NCBI RefSeq assembly: GCF_023159225.1
Contig: NC_063166.1
Coordinates: 75,642,575 to 75,706,574, forward strand
Origin: Perognathus longimembris pacificus
Lineage: Eukaryota; Chordata; Mammalia; Rodentia; Heteromyidae
DNA length: 64,000 bases
Direction: 5' to 3'
The position numbers and the translations under genes are program-made. The notes under the pieces were generated by a model. That model worked only from the letters and a program-made list of their open reading frames with translations. It made no database searches and had not been told where the DNA came from. Positions 32,930 through 45,650 of the stretch are shown one piece after another (position 1 is the stretch's first letter; each line of letters begins with the position of its first letter).

Positions 32930-33120
32930 AAGAGAAGAGAGGAGAGTTGAGGACAGAAGAGGAAAGAGGAGAGGAGAGGAGAGGAGAGGGGAGAGGAGAA
33001 GGGAGGGAGGGAAGAAGGGAGGGAGGGAGGGAGGGAGGGAAGGAGGGAGGGAGGAAGGGAGGGAGGGAGGGAGGGAGGGAGGGAGGAAGGGAGGGAGGGA
33101 GGGAGGGAAGGAAGGGAGGA
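32930..33120 (+). repeat. (GGGA/GGAA)n polypurine microsatellite
   Basis: About 190 bases of pure A/G sequence change from AGGAG-type to GGGAGGGA-type units. On the opposite strand it is polypyrimidine. Confidence 0.95.
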
Positions 33121-33439
33121 AGTATCTGCTTAAAGGTTCACATCCCCCTTGCAAGGTAGATACTGCCACCATTGGACAGATGAGGAAACTGAGAAACAGA
33201 TGCTAATCATGACTATTGAAGTGAAAGGTGTACATGGCCCCATTTGGGGAAGATGAGGAGTCTGGTAGGAGAGACATGAAGACAAGGCGAGCAGTGCCGA
33301 GAGCAGGGCAACAAAGCTACCTGATGGGTCACGTGGTCACAGTGGTGTTTTACTGTTGGGATTTTACAATACACATACAAGTAAAATGTACATAAATGTA
33401 TTTTGTTTCTATATTCTGTTAGAAAATATTTAGTTTGAG

Positions 33440-33606
33440 GTTTTCTTCCCAACCTGGGCAGAAAAGTCCATGATACTCTTATCTCCAATTAACCAACAAA
33501 AAGCCAGAAAGGGAGGTGTGGCCCAAGTGGTAGAATACCAGCCCTGAGCACAAAAGCTAAAGGAGAGGGCCCATGCCCTGAATTCAAGCCCCAGTACCAG
33601 CACAAA
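33440..33606 (+). mobile_element. 7SL-headed dimeric SINE, 5'-truncated
   Basis: It begins at CCCAACCTGGGCAGAAAAGT and proceeds through AACAAAAAGCCAGAAAGG to AATTCAAGCCCCAGTACC. The start of the 7SL head is missing. Confidence 0.75.
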
Positions 33607-35067
33607 ATTAATAATGATAATAATAACAATAATGTGTATACAAATGATATCACTTCCTTGTAAAAAAAGAAAGTTGAGAAACAAGCATTTTTTTAAAGAA
33701 CACAAGTTGTTGCTGACATTTTGGTATTTTGAGGCGGTGGGGGCACAGTCCTATGACCAGGGAACTTCAATTTTCTGTGCTTCAATTTTCTCATCTGGAA
33801 AATGGAGATATCAAAAGCCCTACCTCTTCAGCCTGCTGAGATTAGAGAAGAAATTCACAGGCAGAAGGCTTCTGGAACAAGGCCTGGAGAGGAGAGAGCA
33901 TCTGGGAGTGGATTGGTCCCCACTGGGGTAGGGTGGCATTAGGTATGTGGCTTCTGAGTTTGGAACCCTACACAGAGCCTCGCTCACCTAGAAAACCCAG
34001 CCCAAGCTCTCTTCAAGAAGATGGCTCCCTCCAGATCACATTTCATGGTGATGCTTGTCCCTTAAGGAAGAGCCCCCGGCCTGCAGAGAAGCCTCTGACG
34101 GGTTCGGGGGGGGGGGGGGGTGGAATCCTCTCAGTCTACACAGGAAGCAAAGGCATGGAGAGCCCTGTTGGCTGTTGACCACACACCAGCCATGTGACCT
34201 ATGAGGTCAGTGGATTCTGGGAACCTACAAATGTTACCTTCTATGGCAAAGGGTTTGGCAGATGAGATAAAAATAAATCCCGGGAGAGAAGAACACTGTC
34301 CTGAATGACACAGGCAGTCCCTGGCGATAAAGGCAAGTGTCAGGAGAGGGAGGCAGGGAGGCCTGACAGCAGAGGAGCTGATGGAGGATGGATGTGCCCT
34401 GGAGATGGAGGTCGAGTGATGAGCCAAAGCTCAGAGTGGCTACTAGAAGCCAAAACGCAAGGCCCAAGCTCTGCCCCCCTGCCAGCGGGAGCGGGCACTG
34501 CTGACGCCTTGACTTGAGCCTAAGGACAAAGCCTGCCTGACTCCGTAAGAGAAGGAACTGGGGCTGCTTGAAGCCACCGAACCAGAGGTGTTCACTGTGG
34601 CGGCAGCAGGGAGCTAAAACAAACCACGTTCTTCCATAAGACACCCGGCTCAGAAAACCCCTGGCCCACGGCTCACAGCTAGCAAGTACCAGAGTTGGCT
34701 GGAGCTGGAACTCAGGCCCCTGGCGCCTATGTTTGCATTGACACCCATCGGCTCCCGTGCTTCCCTGCCTGCCACTTCTGCAACAGCTGTCACTGGCTCC
34801 AAGCCAGCCTCTTCCCCCAGGGGCGGGGAGGGGCCCCGGCATCTCTGCCACCTGAGGGCCACCGAGCTAACCGTCACCCACAGTACTCTGCTCCTCTCCC
34901 CAGCGAGGCTGGCCCTGGCTGACCATGGGACTTGGGCCTTCCGCAATGGGCGGGGGGGGGGGGGGGGACAGGAAAGGGTCCTTGGGGGTCCTTGGGGCCT
35001 CTCTCTCTCCGGCAGGAATTGGCCGGCAGAGGATTTCCCTGACAGAAGGTCTACCTATGAGTTTGAG

Positions 35068-35164
35068 GTGTGGCTCAATGGCAAAGCACTTGCCTAGCCT
35101 AGGTAAGGCTCTGGGTATGAAGCCCTGGGTTCAATCCTTAGCACCACGAGAAGCAAAGCAAACA
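35068..35164 (+). mobile_element. ID-like SINE without tail module
   Basis: TGTGGCTCAATGGCAAAGCA and TGGGTTCAATCCTTAGCACC are boxes A and B of an ID-like monomer, ending in an AAGCAAAGC tail. Confidence 0.6.
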
Positions 35165-35280
35165 AAAACGTACTCCCAACGTTAAAAGGCCATTTTACAA
35201 ATAGAGGGAAGTGTAACTTCTTCCTCCTAGCTGGCTCCTTCACACGTTTCTACCTCGCACCATGAAGCATACCATTTCCT

Positions 35281-35520
35281 GCCAGGATCTGGTGGCTCAC
35301 GCCTGTCATCCTAGCTACTCAGGAGGCTGAGATCTAAGGACCACAGTTCAAGGCCAGCCTGGGCAGGAAACTCCATGAGATTCTTATCTTCAATAAACTA
35401 TCAAAAAAAAAAGCCGCAGGTGGCACTGTGGCTCAAGTGGTAAAGTGCTAGCTTTGAGTGAAAGAAGTTCAGAAACAGTGCCCAGGTCTGGAGTTCAAGC
35501 CCCAGGACCAGCACAAAAAC
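35281..35520 (+). mobile_element. 7SL-headed dimeric SINE (B1-dID type)
   Basis: Well-preserved: GGTGGCTCACGCCTGTCATC, GAGATCTAAGGACCACAGTT, then GGTGGCACTGTGGCTCAAGT and GAGTTCAAGCCCCAGGACC. Confidence 0.9.
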
Positions 35521-36529
35521 AAAAGAAAACAAAACCATTTTCCACCTCTGCCCTTCAGAACTAGGGCAATTGGGGCTTCCCATCCCCACGAATCCGGGAT
35601 GCCTGAACCCTCTTTGCTAACCTTCTCCCACAACTCTGCCAACAGTACTTTCCTTCAAGGCTTCCAGGAAGCCCTTGGAATATACTTTTTCCTGCTGGAA
35701 CCCCGTTAGGTTTCATATACGCATACGCCACACCCATCCCCAAATAAGCAGATGACTATATATATATTTGAAAATCTAGCATCTGTTTGGTGCTAGAAAG
35801 GACGTTTGCCGGTGTGGTTTAATGCATTCCTTACAACCCAAGGGGCGGGTATCAATGGCACGCACTCAATGGGCAGGAAAATCAAGCTCTGAGAGGCAGT
35901 GCAATCTGTGGGTGCAGAGCCAGGGAGCCCCGGGGGGGCGGGCTGAGACAGTGGGGGTGCACCCACAGGTCCCCCTGCGGCAGCCTGATGGTGCAGGATG
36001 GCCTCAAGGTCTCCATCTGACCTGCCTCCCCAGCAAGAGCAAGGAAGGATGGGTTAGAACCCAGCTTTCTGGGGGTGCTGAGAAGATGGTGTTTCAGGCA
36101 AGAAGCCAAGTAGACAGGACATCAGTGGGGGCAGGGGAAGGGGATGGGGGGGGCTCACACCGCAGGGCAGCTGCTAGTTACAGGCCAGCATAGGCTACTT
36201 CCAAAGCTGGCATCCCGCATGATCCTGGTGGATTATCCCACTGAGGACTAACCCAGGCGCGGGTTCCTTCTGTTCCATCTGGTCCCCAGAGGCCACCCCA
36301 GCACATCTGAGCTTGGCCCTTGGCTGAAGGCCTTGTCCAGGTGTGAGACATAAGGTGGAGGGTGCTTTAGTATGACTGTATGCCAGTTCTCACCAGCCTC
36401 TCCAGTCTGACTCCAAACTCAGCCCACTGGACAGAAACTTCCAGTTCCTCCATTGTATCCTATCCATTATTTTACCTCTGGAGCCTTTCATTAAACCTGT
36501 GCCATTCCCCTTCCTGGATACTCTTCTTC

Positions 36530-36760
36530 CCACTCCTCCAATACTTCTTTACCTGGAGAACTCCTACTCATCCTTCAAGACCCTTCCACAGGAAAGCTTA
36601 CCTTGACCACCCTCTCTCTGCTCTTTCAGACCCCTGCACGTGGCTGACATGTTACTTTACCTTCCTTCAATTAGCCTGTGAGCTCCCAAGAGGCAAAAGT
36701 TGTAACGATTGAGGCCCTGCCCACAGAGGCTGGTGCCTGGCACACTTATTTATCCAACCA
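36530..36760 (+). mobile_element. LINE-2 remnant
   Basis: CTGGAGAACTCCTACTCATC, CAGGAAAGCTTACCTTGACC and TGTGAGCTCCCAAGAGGC follow the conserved order of the LINE-2 3' end. Confidence 0.6.
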
Positions 36761-36852
36761 ACATGGAGGCTTGAGAGAGTCTAGCCCTGGGCTCACAGTA
36801 AATGCTCCTGGAAGCCCCAGGCAGCCAAACAGACAGGAGAATGTGTGTACTG

Positions 36853-37063
36853 GTCACTGAGCATCAGTGGCTTACACCTGTCATCTGAGCTACTCAGGAA
36901 GCTGAGATCTAAGGACCGAGGTTCAAAGCCAAGCTGGACAGACAAATCTGAAGGTCTCATCTCCAATTAACCAGCAAAAAGTAGAAGTGTAGTTCAAGTG
37001 GCAGTGTGCCAGCTTTTGCACCAAAAAGCCAAGCAAGAGTTCAAGTCCCAGTACTGGCACACC
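36853..37063 (+). mobile_element. 7SL-headed dimeric SINE (B1-dID type)
   Basis: Head CATCAGTGGCTTACACCTGT and tail AGTTCAAGTGGCAGTGTGCC; it ends at TCCCAGTACTGGCAC and a short (CA)n. Confidence 0.8.
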
Positions 37064-37429
37064 CGCATGGACACACACACACACACACTCACGAACATGA
37101 TCTTGTAGCAGGTGCAACAGAGGGTAATTAATCACTGACACTACTATAGCCTCTTGTCCTGGGACCTGTAGGACTTCAGATAGCCTAGGAATACTCAGTG
37201 TTTTTCTGTAGACAACCAGAGGTGGGACCGAGTTTCTGTCACTCTCTCCTGAGGACTATGCCTGTCCCCACATTCTGAGAGGGAGACAAAGCCTGCTGGG
37301 GAAGGGCCTTACCATTTGCCTACTCTGCCACTTGGGTACAAACCTGCAGGAAGTGACTGGGGCCTGCCACCACCACCACCACCATTATTAACAGGTAGTA
37401 GTTGGTAAGTACTTTCTCTGTGTCAGATA

Positions 37430-37560
37430 CGATGCTGAGACACTGTGTTATCTTACTTAATTCTCAGAGTATTCTATGAAGCAGGGGAGAAGGTTATTAA
37501 CCCCAATCATATAGCCAGGTGAAAGGAAAGCCAGGCATTCTGTTTCAGCTTACACCTAAA
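37430..37560. mobile_element. MIR remnant
   Basis: GTTATCTTACTTAATTCTCA and GAAGCAGGGGAGAAGGTTAT, then AACCCCAATCATATAGCC, fit the MIR core. Confidence 0.55.
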
Positions 37561-37575
37561 TAAGAAGATGGAAGG

Positions 37576-37672
37576 GATTATGGGTGTAGCTCAGAGTAGA
37601 ATGCTCGCCAACCCTGAGCAAGGTCCTAGGTTTGATTCTCTAGCATTAAAAAAAAAAAAAAAAAAAAAAAAA
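37576..37672 (+). mobile_element. ID-like SINE with A-tail
   Basis: A monomeric ID-like copy (GTGTAGCTCAGAGTAGAATG; TAGGTTTGATTCTCTAGC) ends in about 26 A. Confidence 0.6.
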
Positions 37673-37714
37673 CAGCTGCAACAAAAATCAGAAACGAAAG
37701 AGAAGGAGAAGAAA

Positions 37715-37810
37715 GCATAGTCACTTCCAACTTGTATGACCTTCGCCAAGTCACCGAATCTCTCTAGGCCTTATTTACCCCATTTGTAGCATGGGTTAAT
37801 AACAGCACTT
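37715..37810. mobile_element. MIR remnant
   Basis: GACCTTCGCCAAGTCACCGA and TCTAGGCCTTATTTACCCC match the conserved MIR segment. Confidence 0.6.
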
Positions 37811-37832
37811 ATAACCACTAGAAAAAGGATGG

Positions 37833-38060
37833 AGGAGCTGGACGCCTGTCATCCTAGCGACTCAGGAGGCTGAGATCTGAGGATCGCAGTTTGAAGCCAG
37901 CCTAGGCAGAAAAGTCCCAATGAGATGATTATCTCCAATTAACCCCTCAAAGGCCAGATCGTGGTGCTGTGGCTCAAGTGGTAGAGCGCTAGCCTCGAGT
38001 GCAAAGGTGCTCAGAGGCAGTGCACAGGTCCTGAGCTCAAGCCCCACGAGCAACAACAAA
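37833..38060 (+). mobile_element. 7SL-headed dimeric SINE (B1-dID type), 5'-shortened
   Basis: GACGCCTGTCATCCTAGCGA, then GAGATCTGAGGATCGCAGTT, and tail GTGCTGTGGCTCAAGTGGTA with GAGCTCAAGCCCCACG. Confidence 0.85.
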
Positions 38061-39351
38061 ATAAATCAATAAAAACTGTAGAGGACTAAGTGAGCCGTGA
38101 CGGGGAAGGTGCGTAATCTTCAACGTGATGGGCACTGACTAGGCAGCTACTGTGTGCTGGGTCTTGGGCTGGATCTGGGGACACAACAGTGGAGACACCT
38201 CCAGGGCTCACTGATTAGTATGGCATGGTGCTGGCACCGTACCCCTCCCCCCACTCGCCCACCCCATGAACAGGAGCTGCCATTTCTATTATTTCATAGA
38301 GGGTGGACTTCCTAGCCTGGGACTGGGGTCTGCTGCCTGCTGCCTGCTGCCCAGAGCCTGCTGACTTGGCTTTTCCTGTGCCCTGCCCCGCCCTGCTGGT
38401 GAGGTGAGCCGCCGGTGGTGTCAGCAGGCATCTCCAGTCTAAATAAGGACAAAGCACCCAGGAACTTCGTCGCCTGGGAGGAATGTGACAGCTGAGCCCT
38501 CCTCACCAGCCCCGCCCCGCCTCGGCCCCTCCCCAGGTGGGGCCCTGAGCCTGCCAGCTCACCCCAGAGCAGCCCCCAAGCCGTCCTCCCCAGGGTGCGT
38601 GGGAACTGATAAGGAGCTCTGGAAGGAATTCCAGGCAGCTCCATTTGCTCTGGGGGCTGTCATCCCTGCCCCCACCACCCCATGCAGCCACAGGGACAGG
38701 GCAGGAAAAGGCCCCTGGAGGAGCCTAGTTCAGTCCCGCCCGGGAAATTGTACCCCTTGAGTCTAAAGACATTTGCAGAGATTGTAACAGACCAGCCATA
38801 CCAGGCACCAGGCTGCAGATATTTGCAGCTCACAGAAGGCATGCAGTCATTCCCCCACCCCCAGCCCCGTGTCCTGGTGGGTGAGGAGGACACGGCCCCT
38901 CTGAGCATGTGCAAGGGCTCAGGGAAGACCCTGGACCAGAGGGTCCTGTGGATGGAAAGCGTGAGCAGAACTCAGGCTCTGGATTCAAGCCCTGCTTCCT
39001 CCTGTCTGACCTGCAGCAGGTTGCTTTGTGGCTCTGTGCATTAGGGAAAGGGCACCCGCCCCACAGGGGCTGAGCGGAGTAAGCGGGAGGGCCTCTGGCT
39101 TGTTTAGGGTGATGAGAACTAAGGCAGCCTGTGACCTGGCACGAACCAGGACCGGCACACAGGGCTGTGTGGTCATTCTGGCCTGAATGCACTGAGGAGC
39201 CCACTGAGACCAGTGGTCAGTGCTCTTGTGCCCCTCCATCCATTCTAGGGCTCCTCTTCCAGGGCTCACCAGCAGACCTGAGCTGCAAGGTGGACTGCAG
39301 CAAGCAGCCTTGGGTGAGAGCTTCCACCGAAGGATGTTTTGTGACATTTTG

Positions 39352-39434
39352 CTTCACTGTGGTAGTATACCAGCCTTGAGTGGAAAAGCTCAGGGACGGT
39401 TTCCAGGCCCTGAGTTCAAGCCCTAGTACCAGCA

Positions 39435-39437
<3 letters not shown>
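39352..39437 (+). mobile_element. SINE tail-module fragment
   Basis: Only the right tRNA-like part remains (ACCAGCCTTGAGTGGAAAAG; CTGAGTTCAAGCCCTAGTAC). It runs directly into a (CA)n tract. Confidence 0.7.

Positions 39438-39479
<42 letters not shown>
39438..39479 (+). repeat. (CA)n microsatellite at a SINE tail
   Basis: Twenty-one CA units start at the SINE 3' end. Confidence 0.97.
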
Positions 39480-39481
<2 letters not shown>

Positions 39482-40119
39482 CTTCGCACAAGTTTTCTGC
39501 AATCATGATTTTTTGTCTCTACGTCCCCAAGCCCCACCAGCTGAGGCTTCTGGGTAGAAGAACCAGAAAGGCCTGAGCCGGTGTGGGTTGAGCCCAGGTT
39601 AGCCTCTGCCAAGTTCCCTTTTAGAGCACCTGTTCTGTGGTATTTCCCCCCATCGGGTGGGGTCAGAGCTCCAGGAGCCACAAGAGCTAGGTTTAAACAA
39701 GGCCACAGCAAGCCTTGTGAGCTTAGAGTTCGGGCCCCAGGCTAGTATGAGCTTTCGGTAGAACCCCTTCCCAGGTGAGGTGGCGTGAATCCTGGGTGGA
39801 TGGGAAGGGCGCTTCAGCAGTGACAGGATACATAGGTTCACAGGAGGGATAGGGCCTGGCTACAGGGCGCTTAGAGATGGCTCCCCACGCTGCCCATCCC
39901 TCCCTCTTATCTGTGGACCCACAGCTCCCCTCAACGCCACCCCCCCACCTCCCAGGAACCTGTCTGAGGGGGGACCTCTGGTATACAGAAACACTGGGCA
40001 GATTATGCACAACTCACCCTGCCCTGGACTCTGGTTCTTCAGTCAGTAACTAAGAGGACTCGTTGGGATTAGGGAGATCAGGTGATGCTCATAACAATGA
40101 CGACCACCCCCGAATGGTG

Positions 40120-40260
40120 GAGGGGTAGCTACTGTTAGCACTTTTCACAGCTTGTCGCATTCTGGCCCCACAATAACCTCGCCACAAGGTCCATGTCTAT
40201 TGTTTTCTACAGTTGGAGAAACTGAGGCATAGGGAAGCAGCTTGCCACCTCCCTCCCCAA
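40120..40260. mobile_element. MIR remnant
   Basis: ACAGTTGGAGAAACTGAGGC and ATAGGGAAGCAGCTTGCC follow the MIR core. Confidence 0.6.
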
Positions 40261-41339
40261 AACCTGTGCTTCTGACTATAAATGTTGGTGCCTGTTTCCC
40301 CACTGGAAAGTCGAGGATCATGAGAGGATTTGAAAAGAGAGTGCCACGGTGAACTGATTGAAGACGTTTTCATCGGAGCAGATTCAGCGATGTGAGATCA
40401 CAGTTTATATCCCTGCAGGAATGGCGGGGCAGACTCTGCTAACTGCTCATAAAATACCCAAGCTCCCATTCCATCCCACAGAGGCCTTCTGCCATCAAGG
40501 AGACAGCATGGCTGGCTAGAAATATCCCCTTCCTCCCCAGATTCATCTGTGTCTGGAGGGGAGCCCCTCCGCCCCCAGGAAGAAGAGCTGCGGCATTGCC
40601 AGGAGGCCATCTTGAGACAGGTAGACAAACGCAACACTAAAGGCGGCAGGAAGACAGACAGATGGAGTGTGGCCCTCAGGGCCCAGGCGCTGCCAGCCTG
40701 GCTGGTCTTGTTAGGAGGAAGCAAGCCCCAGATGGTGAGAAAGGCACCACCCACGGCTTTCATGGCCAGCTTGGCAGATCCAGGCCTCAAGGATAGCGCT
40801 GGGGGCCCATGGAAAGAAGAGGGGGACAGAGAGGCAGGAAGCCGGGCTGGCTTCACAAGAGCCAATGTGAAGCTGTGCAAAGTTGGCCTGGCCTGAATAG
40901 AGACAGATGAGGTCCCAGGTCTGGAAATACAGGAGTATCTCGACACTCCAGTTACAGGAGGGGATGGCCACTGGGCAGGAAGAGGGGAACGGCATTCTGC
41001 CTTTGGCTGGGGCTGGGCCAGATGGCCTTGTCCACTTCAACCATGCCCATTTAGTAAGGTAAGGAAAAGACCCCATGATGTGTGCCTGCCCAGTTCTTTA
41101 TGGACGAAAGATGGGCACGTGCTTCATGTAGTGACCTGCGAGGCCCCCCGGGGTGGGGCAGGGAGCAGCTGGTGGGACACTGGTCCATACTGTGCTGTCC
41201 AACCTGTGCCTTTGGAATGTGGCCACTACAACTGAGGAACAGAACCTTTCATTCACTCCATTTCGTCTACACTGCTGTACATCGCCACTGGCTTCCAAAT
41301 GAGACCACAGAGCCCTCTGCTTCCACATGCCTCTCCCCA

Positions 41340-41585
41340 CACAGTGCCTGGCCTCTTCCACCACTGTCTACCCCTAGTCACTCCACTAGTCTCCTTGCCG
41401 TCCCTAAATCATGCCAGGCGCAGACCCACCCTACAGCATTTTCTTGCTCATCCCTCCACGGGGCAGCCCCTCCCGGACAGAGCCCCCACCCCGGCTCTGC
41501 CTTCTCTTCTAATTCCTGTTTGTCTCTGCATGGACATCAGTGAGGCCTTTGTCAGTGAAGCCTACCCTGGCCACTTATAGGGAAA
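41340..41585 (+). mobile_element. LINE-2-like remnant
   Basis: CTCATCCCTCCACGGGGCAG-like sequence, ending TCAGTGAAGCCTACCCTGGC, fits the L2 3' end order weakly. Confidence 0.35.
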
Positions 41586-43104
41586 AGGCAATCGCCCCCT
41601 CCCAGGGCTCGGTAGTTTATCATGTGTGCTGGGCTGTCTCCCAGACAGCCTGGGAAGGCCTTCAGGGCTGGATCTTCAGGCTTCCTTCCGCGAGTCTACA
41701 GCACTAACTGCCCACAGTCAGATCTCCCCAGATATTTAGGCTTCAATAGATAACACGGAGGAGTCTTTGTACTGCAGGGTTCCCCCTTGTCAGATGGCTG
41801 AGAGCCAGCACTGCCCAGGCCCACCTGCTTCCGGTGTCTCCAAGGCATGCTGATACTCTGCTGACACTGTATCTAGATGAAGGCGCCAGGAATACACAAA
41901 ACAAGGAGCCCCAGGCAGAAGGGAGCTCAGAGATTCCCCGAGGAAGAAACACCGGAAGTGAGCAGGCCTTTGTGAGGTGAGGACAAGGGAAAAGCATTTC
42001 AGGCAGATGGAACAGCACAAGCAAATGGCCACAGGCACGGAGCAGACAGATTTGGAGGGGGGCGGGGAGCTGTGGCTGAAGGTGAGGGCAGGAGACTGTG
42101 GCTTGAGGTGGGGCTAGTAGGGGAACTGGAGTCAGGCAAGATGCGTCTGGTAAGGTGAGAAAGGAGCAGAATTTCTTCCAGAACAGACATCCAGGTGTCT
42201 GCATCCTATGCCCTCGGTCTCGCCTCCATCTCACCGCAGTTGTAGAGGACAGGTCCGTGTGACTCACCCGACACAGACAAGGGCACCCTAGTCCAGCTGT
42301 CCAGTCTGCCCAGAGCCTGCTCAGATGCTACAGGACGTCCCTTCATCCTTACTGGTGCCCTAGCACAACCCCAAGGTGGGGACATTTCTGCCCTCACACC
42401 CAGTTAGGGATGGGAGCCAGGGTCCAGCCCTAGGTGGCCAATCCTGGGGACACAGACATGTCCCCAGCCTCGTCCAGTCCCCTGGTCTGCAGCAATGACC
42501 CCAGAAGGAATGGGCGGTCCTTCTTCCCTCTCTCACCCCCTCCTTCTGGCCATCACCTCCCAGATAAGTGACTTATATTCCACCTTTGCCTCAGACTCTG
42601 CTCTGGAAGGAACTCCAAGTAAGACTCCGGTGAAAGGTTTGCACACCAGCGTGACACTGTTGGGCTGACACATTTTCAAGAGTTGGGTGTGGAGAGCCTG
42701 GGACAGGACAAGGAAGCCCAGGGCAGGGGGCAAGGCAAAGGGCCGCCGGAAGAGATGGCAGAGAGGAGCAGCTGGAGACACGCTGGGGCAGGGCACCTGC
42801 TTGTCTGCAGGAGCAGAAGTTCAAGAGGCCAGATGGGGCAACTCTGACGCTTGGCCCAGCCATGGCTGACTGCACGCGGCGGCTCGCCAGGCCAAGTTCC
42901 ACCTCACACTCCAGCCTGACTCCTGGGCTACGAACGGGGCTATTTTTAGAGGGCTGGGTGTTTACTTGAAAGATGTGAAGCCTTGCTTTATTTTTAACTC
43001 CTCGGGATGGAAGCAGGAAGGCAAGTGGAAGTTGAACTCGTCTTTCCCAACCCAACCCCAAACCCAGCCTGGGGAAGGAGGAAGCGTGGAGGAGTGGCCT
43101 GCTG

Positions 43105-43290
43105 GCTTCAGCTTATCAGGTGCCCACTGGCCCATGCCAAGGAGCCCTTCACACACACGGTATCTCGTTCTGTCCTAGCCGAGGCCCCGGATACAGGGCA
43201 GTGATTGCCCCCACTGTGTGGATGAGGGAAGTGAGGCTGAAAGAGGGTGGAACATGCTTGGCAGGCAAGGATTTGAACTTCAGTGGTTCA
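43105..43290. mobile_element. MIR-like remnant
   Basis: GGATGAGGGAAGTGAGGCTG and a following GGCAAGGATTTGAACTTCAG correspond to the MIR core. Confidence 0.5.
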
Positions 43291-43782
43291 GCCTCCCCAG
43301 ACTGTGGTCTCCACTGTTCTGCCAGACAAACGCAAGTATGAGGCCAGGACAGCCAGGACAGTCACATGGCTCGGAAAAGCCCAAAGGGTCTCCTCTTGCT
43401 AGAGGATCAAGGGGACGGAGTCTGGGCCTCTGGTTGTGTCTGTGGTTCCATGAGTTGGAGTGCGTTCCTCATGGGGAAGTGGGCTCATCTGGTAAGCAGA
43501 GGTCCGCTCTTGTGGGCTTGGTGAAACAAAGCCCATCAAGGGTCTGAGCATGGGGCTGCAGGTGGCAGGAGAGGGGCACTGTAAGAGCAATGGCAGCATC
43601 CTTCCCATCCCCAGAGACAGCTGGTCTCCTGACCTCCAGCTTAGACAGAAAGCCTGAGGTGAGCTCAGCTGGCCCAAGGCCACATGGCCAACAGGTGTGT
43701 CATCTGACCTTGACCCCAATCCCGAGCCCTCAGACTCCGGCCCTGTGGTAGCCTGCAGCATACTGTGAGTTAGCTTACTTAC

Positions 43783-43945
43783 TTTTCCTTCCTTCCTTCC
43801 TTCCTTCCTTCCTTCCTTCCTTCCTTCCTTCCTTCCTTCCTTCCCTCCCTCCCTCCCTCCCTCCCTCCCTCCTTCCCTCCCTCCCTCCCTTCCTCCTTCC
43901 CTCCTTCCCTCCCTCCCTCCTTTCTTTCCTTCTTTCCTCTTTTTC
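43783..43945 (-). repeat. (TTCC/CCCT)n polypyrimidine microsatellite
   Basis: About 160 bases of pure C/T sequence move from TTCC units to CCCT units. It abuts the tail of a reverse SINE at 43948. Confidence 0.95.
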
Positions 43946-43947
43946 TA

Positions 43948-44175
43948 GTACTCGGGCTTGAACTCAGGGCCTCACACTATCACTTGGCTTTTTTGCTCAA
44001 GATTGGTGCTCTACCACTTGAACCACACTTCTACTTCTGGCTTTTCCACTTTCCGGTTAATTGGAAATTAGTTAATTATCTCATGGACTTTCCTGGTTTC
44101 ACACGGTGATCCTCAGATCTCAGTCCCCTGAGTAGCTGGGGTTGCAGGTGTGCACCGTCCATCCATGCCTGGCTC
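43948..44175 (-). mobile_element. 7SL-headed dimeric SINE (B1-dID type), reverse
   Basis: Mirrored tail TCGGGCTTGAACTCAGGGCC, TCTACCACTTGAACCACAC and head CAGATCTCAGTCCCCTGAGT; its A-tail side faces the microsatellite. Confidence 0.85.
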
Positions 44176-44442
44176 TGAACCCAGCATGCTTGCGTTTGTG
44201 CCCTCTCAGTGCTGGTGCTTAGCTCAGGTGCCAGAGAGAGGGCCAAGCACTGACCATCCTGGAGCACGGGGAAGCTCTAGCCTGTGGGGTTGAGGGAGCA
44301 CTTTTCTTTTCAAGGACAGTAAGACTGAAAAATCAAGATGGGAAAGGCCCAGATCACGGGGCTGCGGTGAGCCTGACAAAAATCTCATGCCTGCCTCACA
44401 AAGCCCTGTCCTCTGACCATGAGAGTCAAGAACGGGGCCCAT

Positions 44443-44667
44443 TGCTGGGTGCTGATGGCTCACGCCTGTAATCCTCGCTACTCAGGAGGCTGAGATCTGA
44501 GGATCGAGGTTCAAAGCCGGCCTGGGCAGGAAAGTCAGTGAGACTCTTATTTCCAATGAATCACCAGAAAACTGGAAGTGGCGCTGTGGTTCCAGTGGTA
44601 GAGCGTTAGCCTTGAGCTGAAGAGCTCGGGGACAGCGCCTATACCCCAAGTTCAGGCCCCAAAATGA
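44443..44667 (+). mobile_element. 7SL-headed dimeric SINE (B1-dID type), well preserved
   Basis: ATGGCTCACGCCTGTAATCC, GAGATCTGAGGATCGAGGTT, CTGGAAGTGGCGCTGTGG and GAGCGTTAGCCTTGAGCTGA give the complete head and tail. Confidence 0.92.
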
Positions 44668-45405
44668 AAGGGCCCAGATTCACTGCCCTCCATGGCCCTC
44701 CGTGCTGGGACCCAGCTCACCGTGTGGCCCTGGCTGTGTGCCTGTTCCCGCTAAGCCTCAGTGTCACCGCTGTGACACCAGCACATTGCGCCTCGACCTC
44801 CCCACGTGGGAACCTTCCAGTCTGACTGGCTTCTTGTGAGAGATCGGAGCCGGCAGGGTCTCTGTCCCAATTCTCTGCTCTCCCAGCCTTGAAGCCTGAG
44901 TTCCCTGGACCCATGGACTCCTTAGTCCTCACGTGGGCGGCTGGGGACCAGACAAGCGGCTCCTTCCCCCCTACACCTCTCGGCCTGGAGTCACAGCTGC
45001 TTCGTGTATGTCACAAGGATCCTGCCCTGACAACTCAGGAAATTCCATCTGCCCCAGGGCCTCACTCAGGCTCTGGGTGTGCAGGGAGTTTGTCCACCTG
45101 GCAGTTCATAGAGAAGGGGTGTGAGCAAGGGCAGGGGTCTGGGCTGCAGGCCTTTCTCCTCTTTCAAGCCCATCCCCAGGGAGGCAAACGAACTATGGTT
45201 CAGATACTACCAGTTCATGATTTTTTTTTTAATTAACTTCTTTGTAGTCTTTGTTGTAACTGTGCCATTTTATTATTAGTCATCGTGATTCAGCTCTAAT
45301 TCTTCTCATTCATTTATAAATTAAACTTCCCCATAGGGATGATGCATAAGAAAAGCAGCGTGTGTAACTGAAGATGCTACTATCTACTTTTGCTATGCCT
45401 TGGAA

Positions 45406-45472
45406 AAAGCTTCATGCCTGTAATCGAAGCTATGCAAGAGCTTAGTCTGAGGCTAGCCCCAGGCAAAAAAAT
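45406..45472 (+). mobile_element. 7SL-like SINE fragment
   Basis: TTCATGCCTGTAATCGAAGC and GAGGCTAGCCCCAGGCAAAA are remnants of a 7SL head. Confidence 0.5.
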
Positions 45473-45609
45473 AATGTGAGAGTAAGACAAGGAAGAGAAG
45501 GGAAAGGAAGATCTAAAGCCAAAGAATGAGGAAAAACATTTGCAAATCACATAAATTTCATAGCTGATAAAGGACTTGTATTCAGAATTTCTAAAGAATT
45601 CTTAGAACT

Positions 45610-45636
45610 TAATAATAATAATAATAATAATAATAA
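45610..45636 (+). repeat. (AAT)n microsatellite
   Basis: Nine AAT units lie within the LINE-1 piece. Confidence 0.95.
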
Positions 45637-45650
45637 AAAGAGACATAACC

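Noticed and set aside
32916..33206. Arg/Glu/Gly-rich open frames and their Pro/Ser/Leu antisense
   Set aside because: They are products of the polypurine microsatellite. The same applies at 47431-47850.
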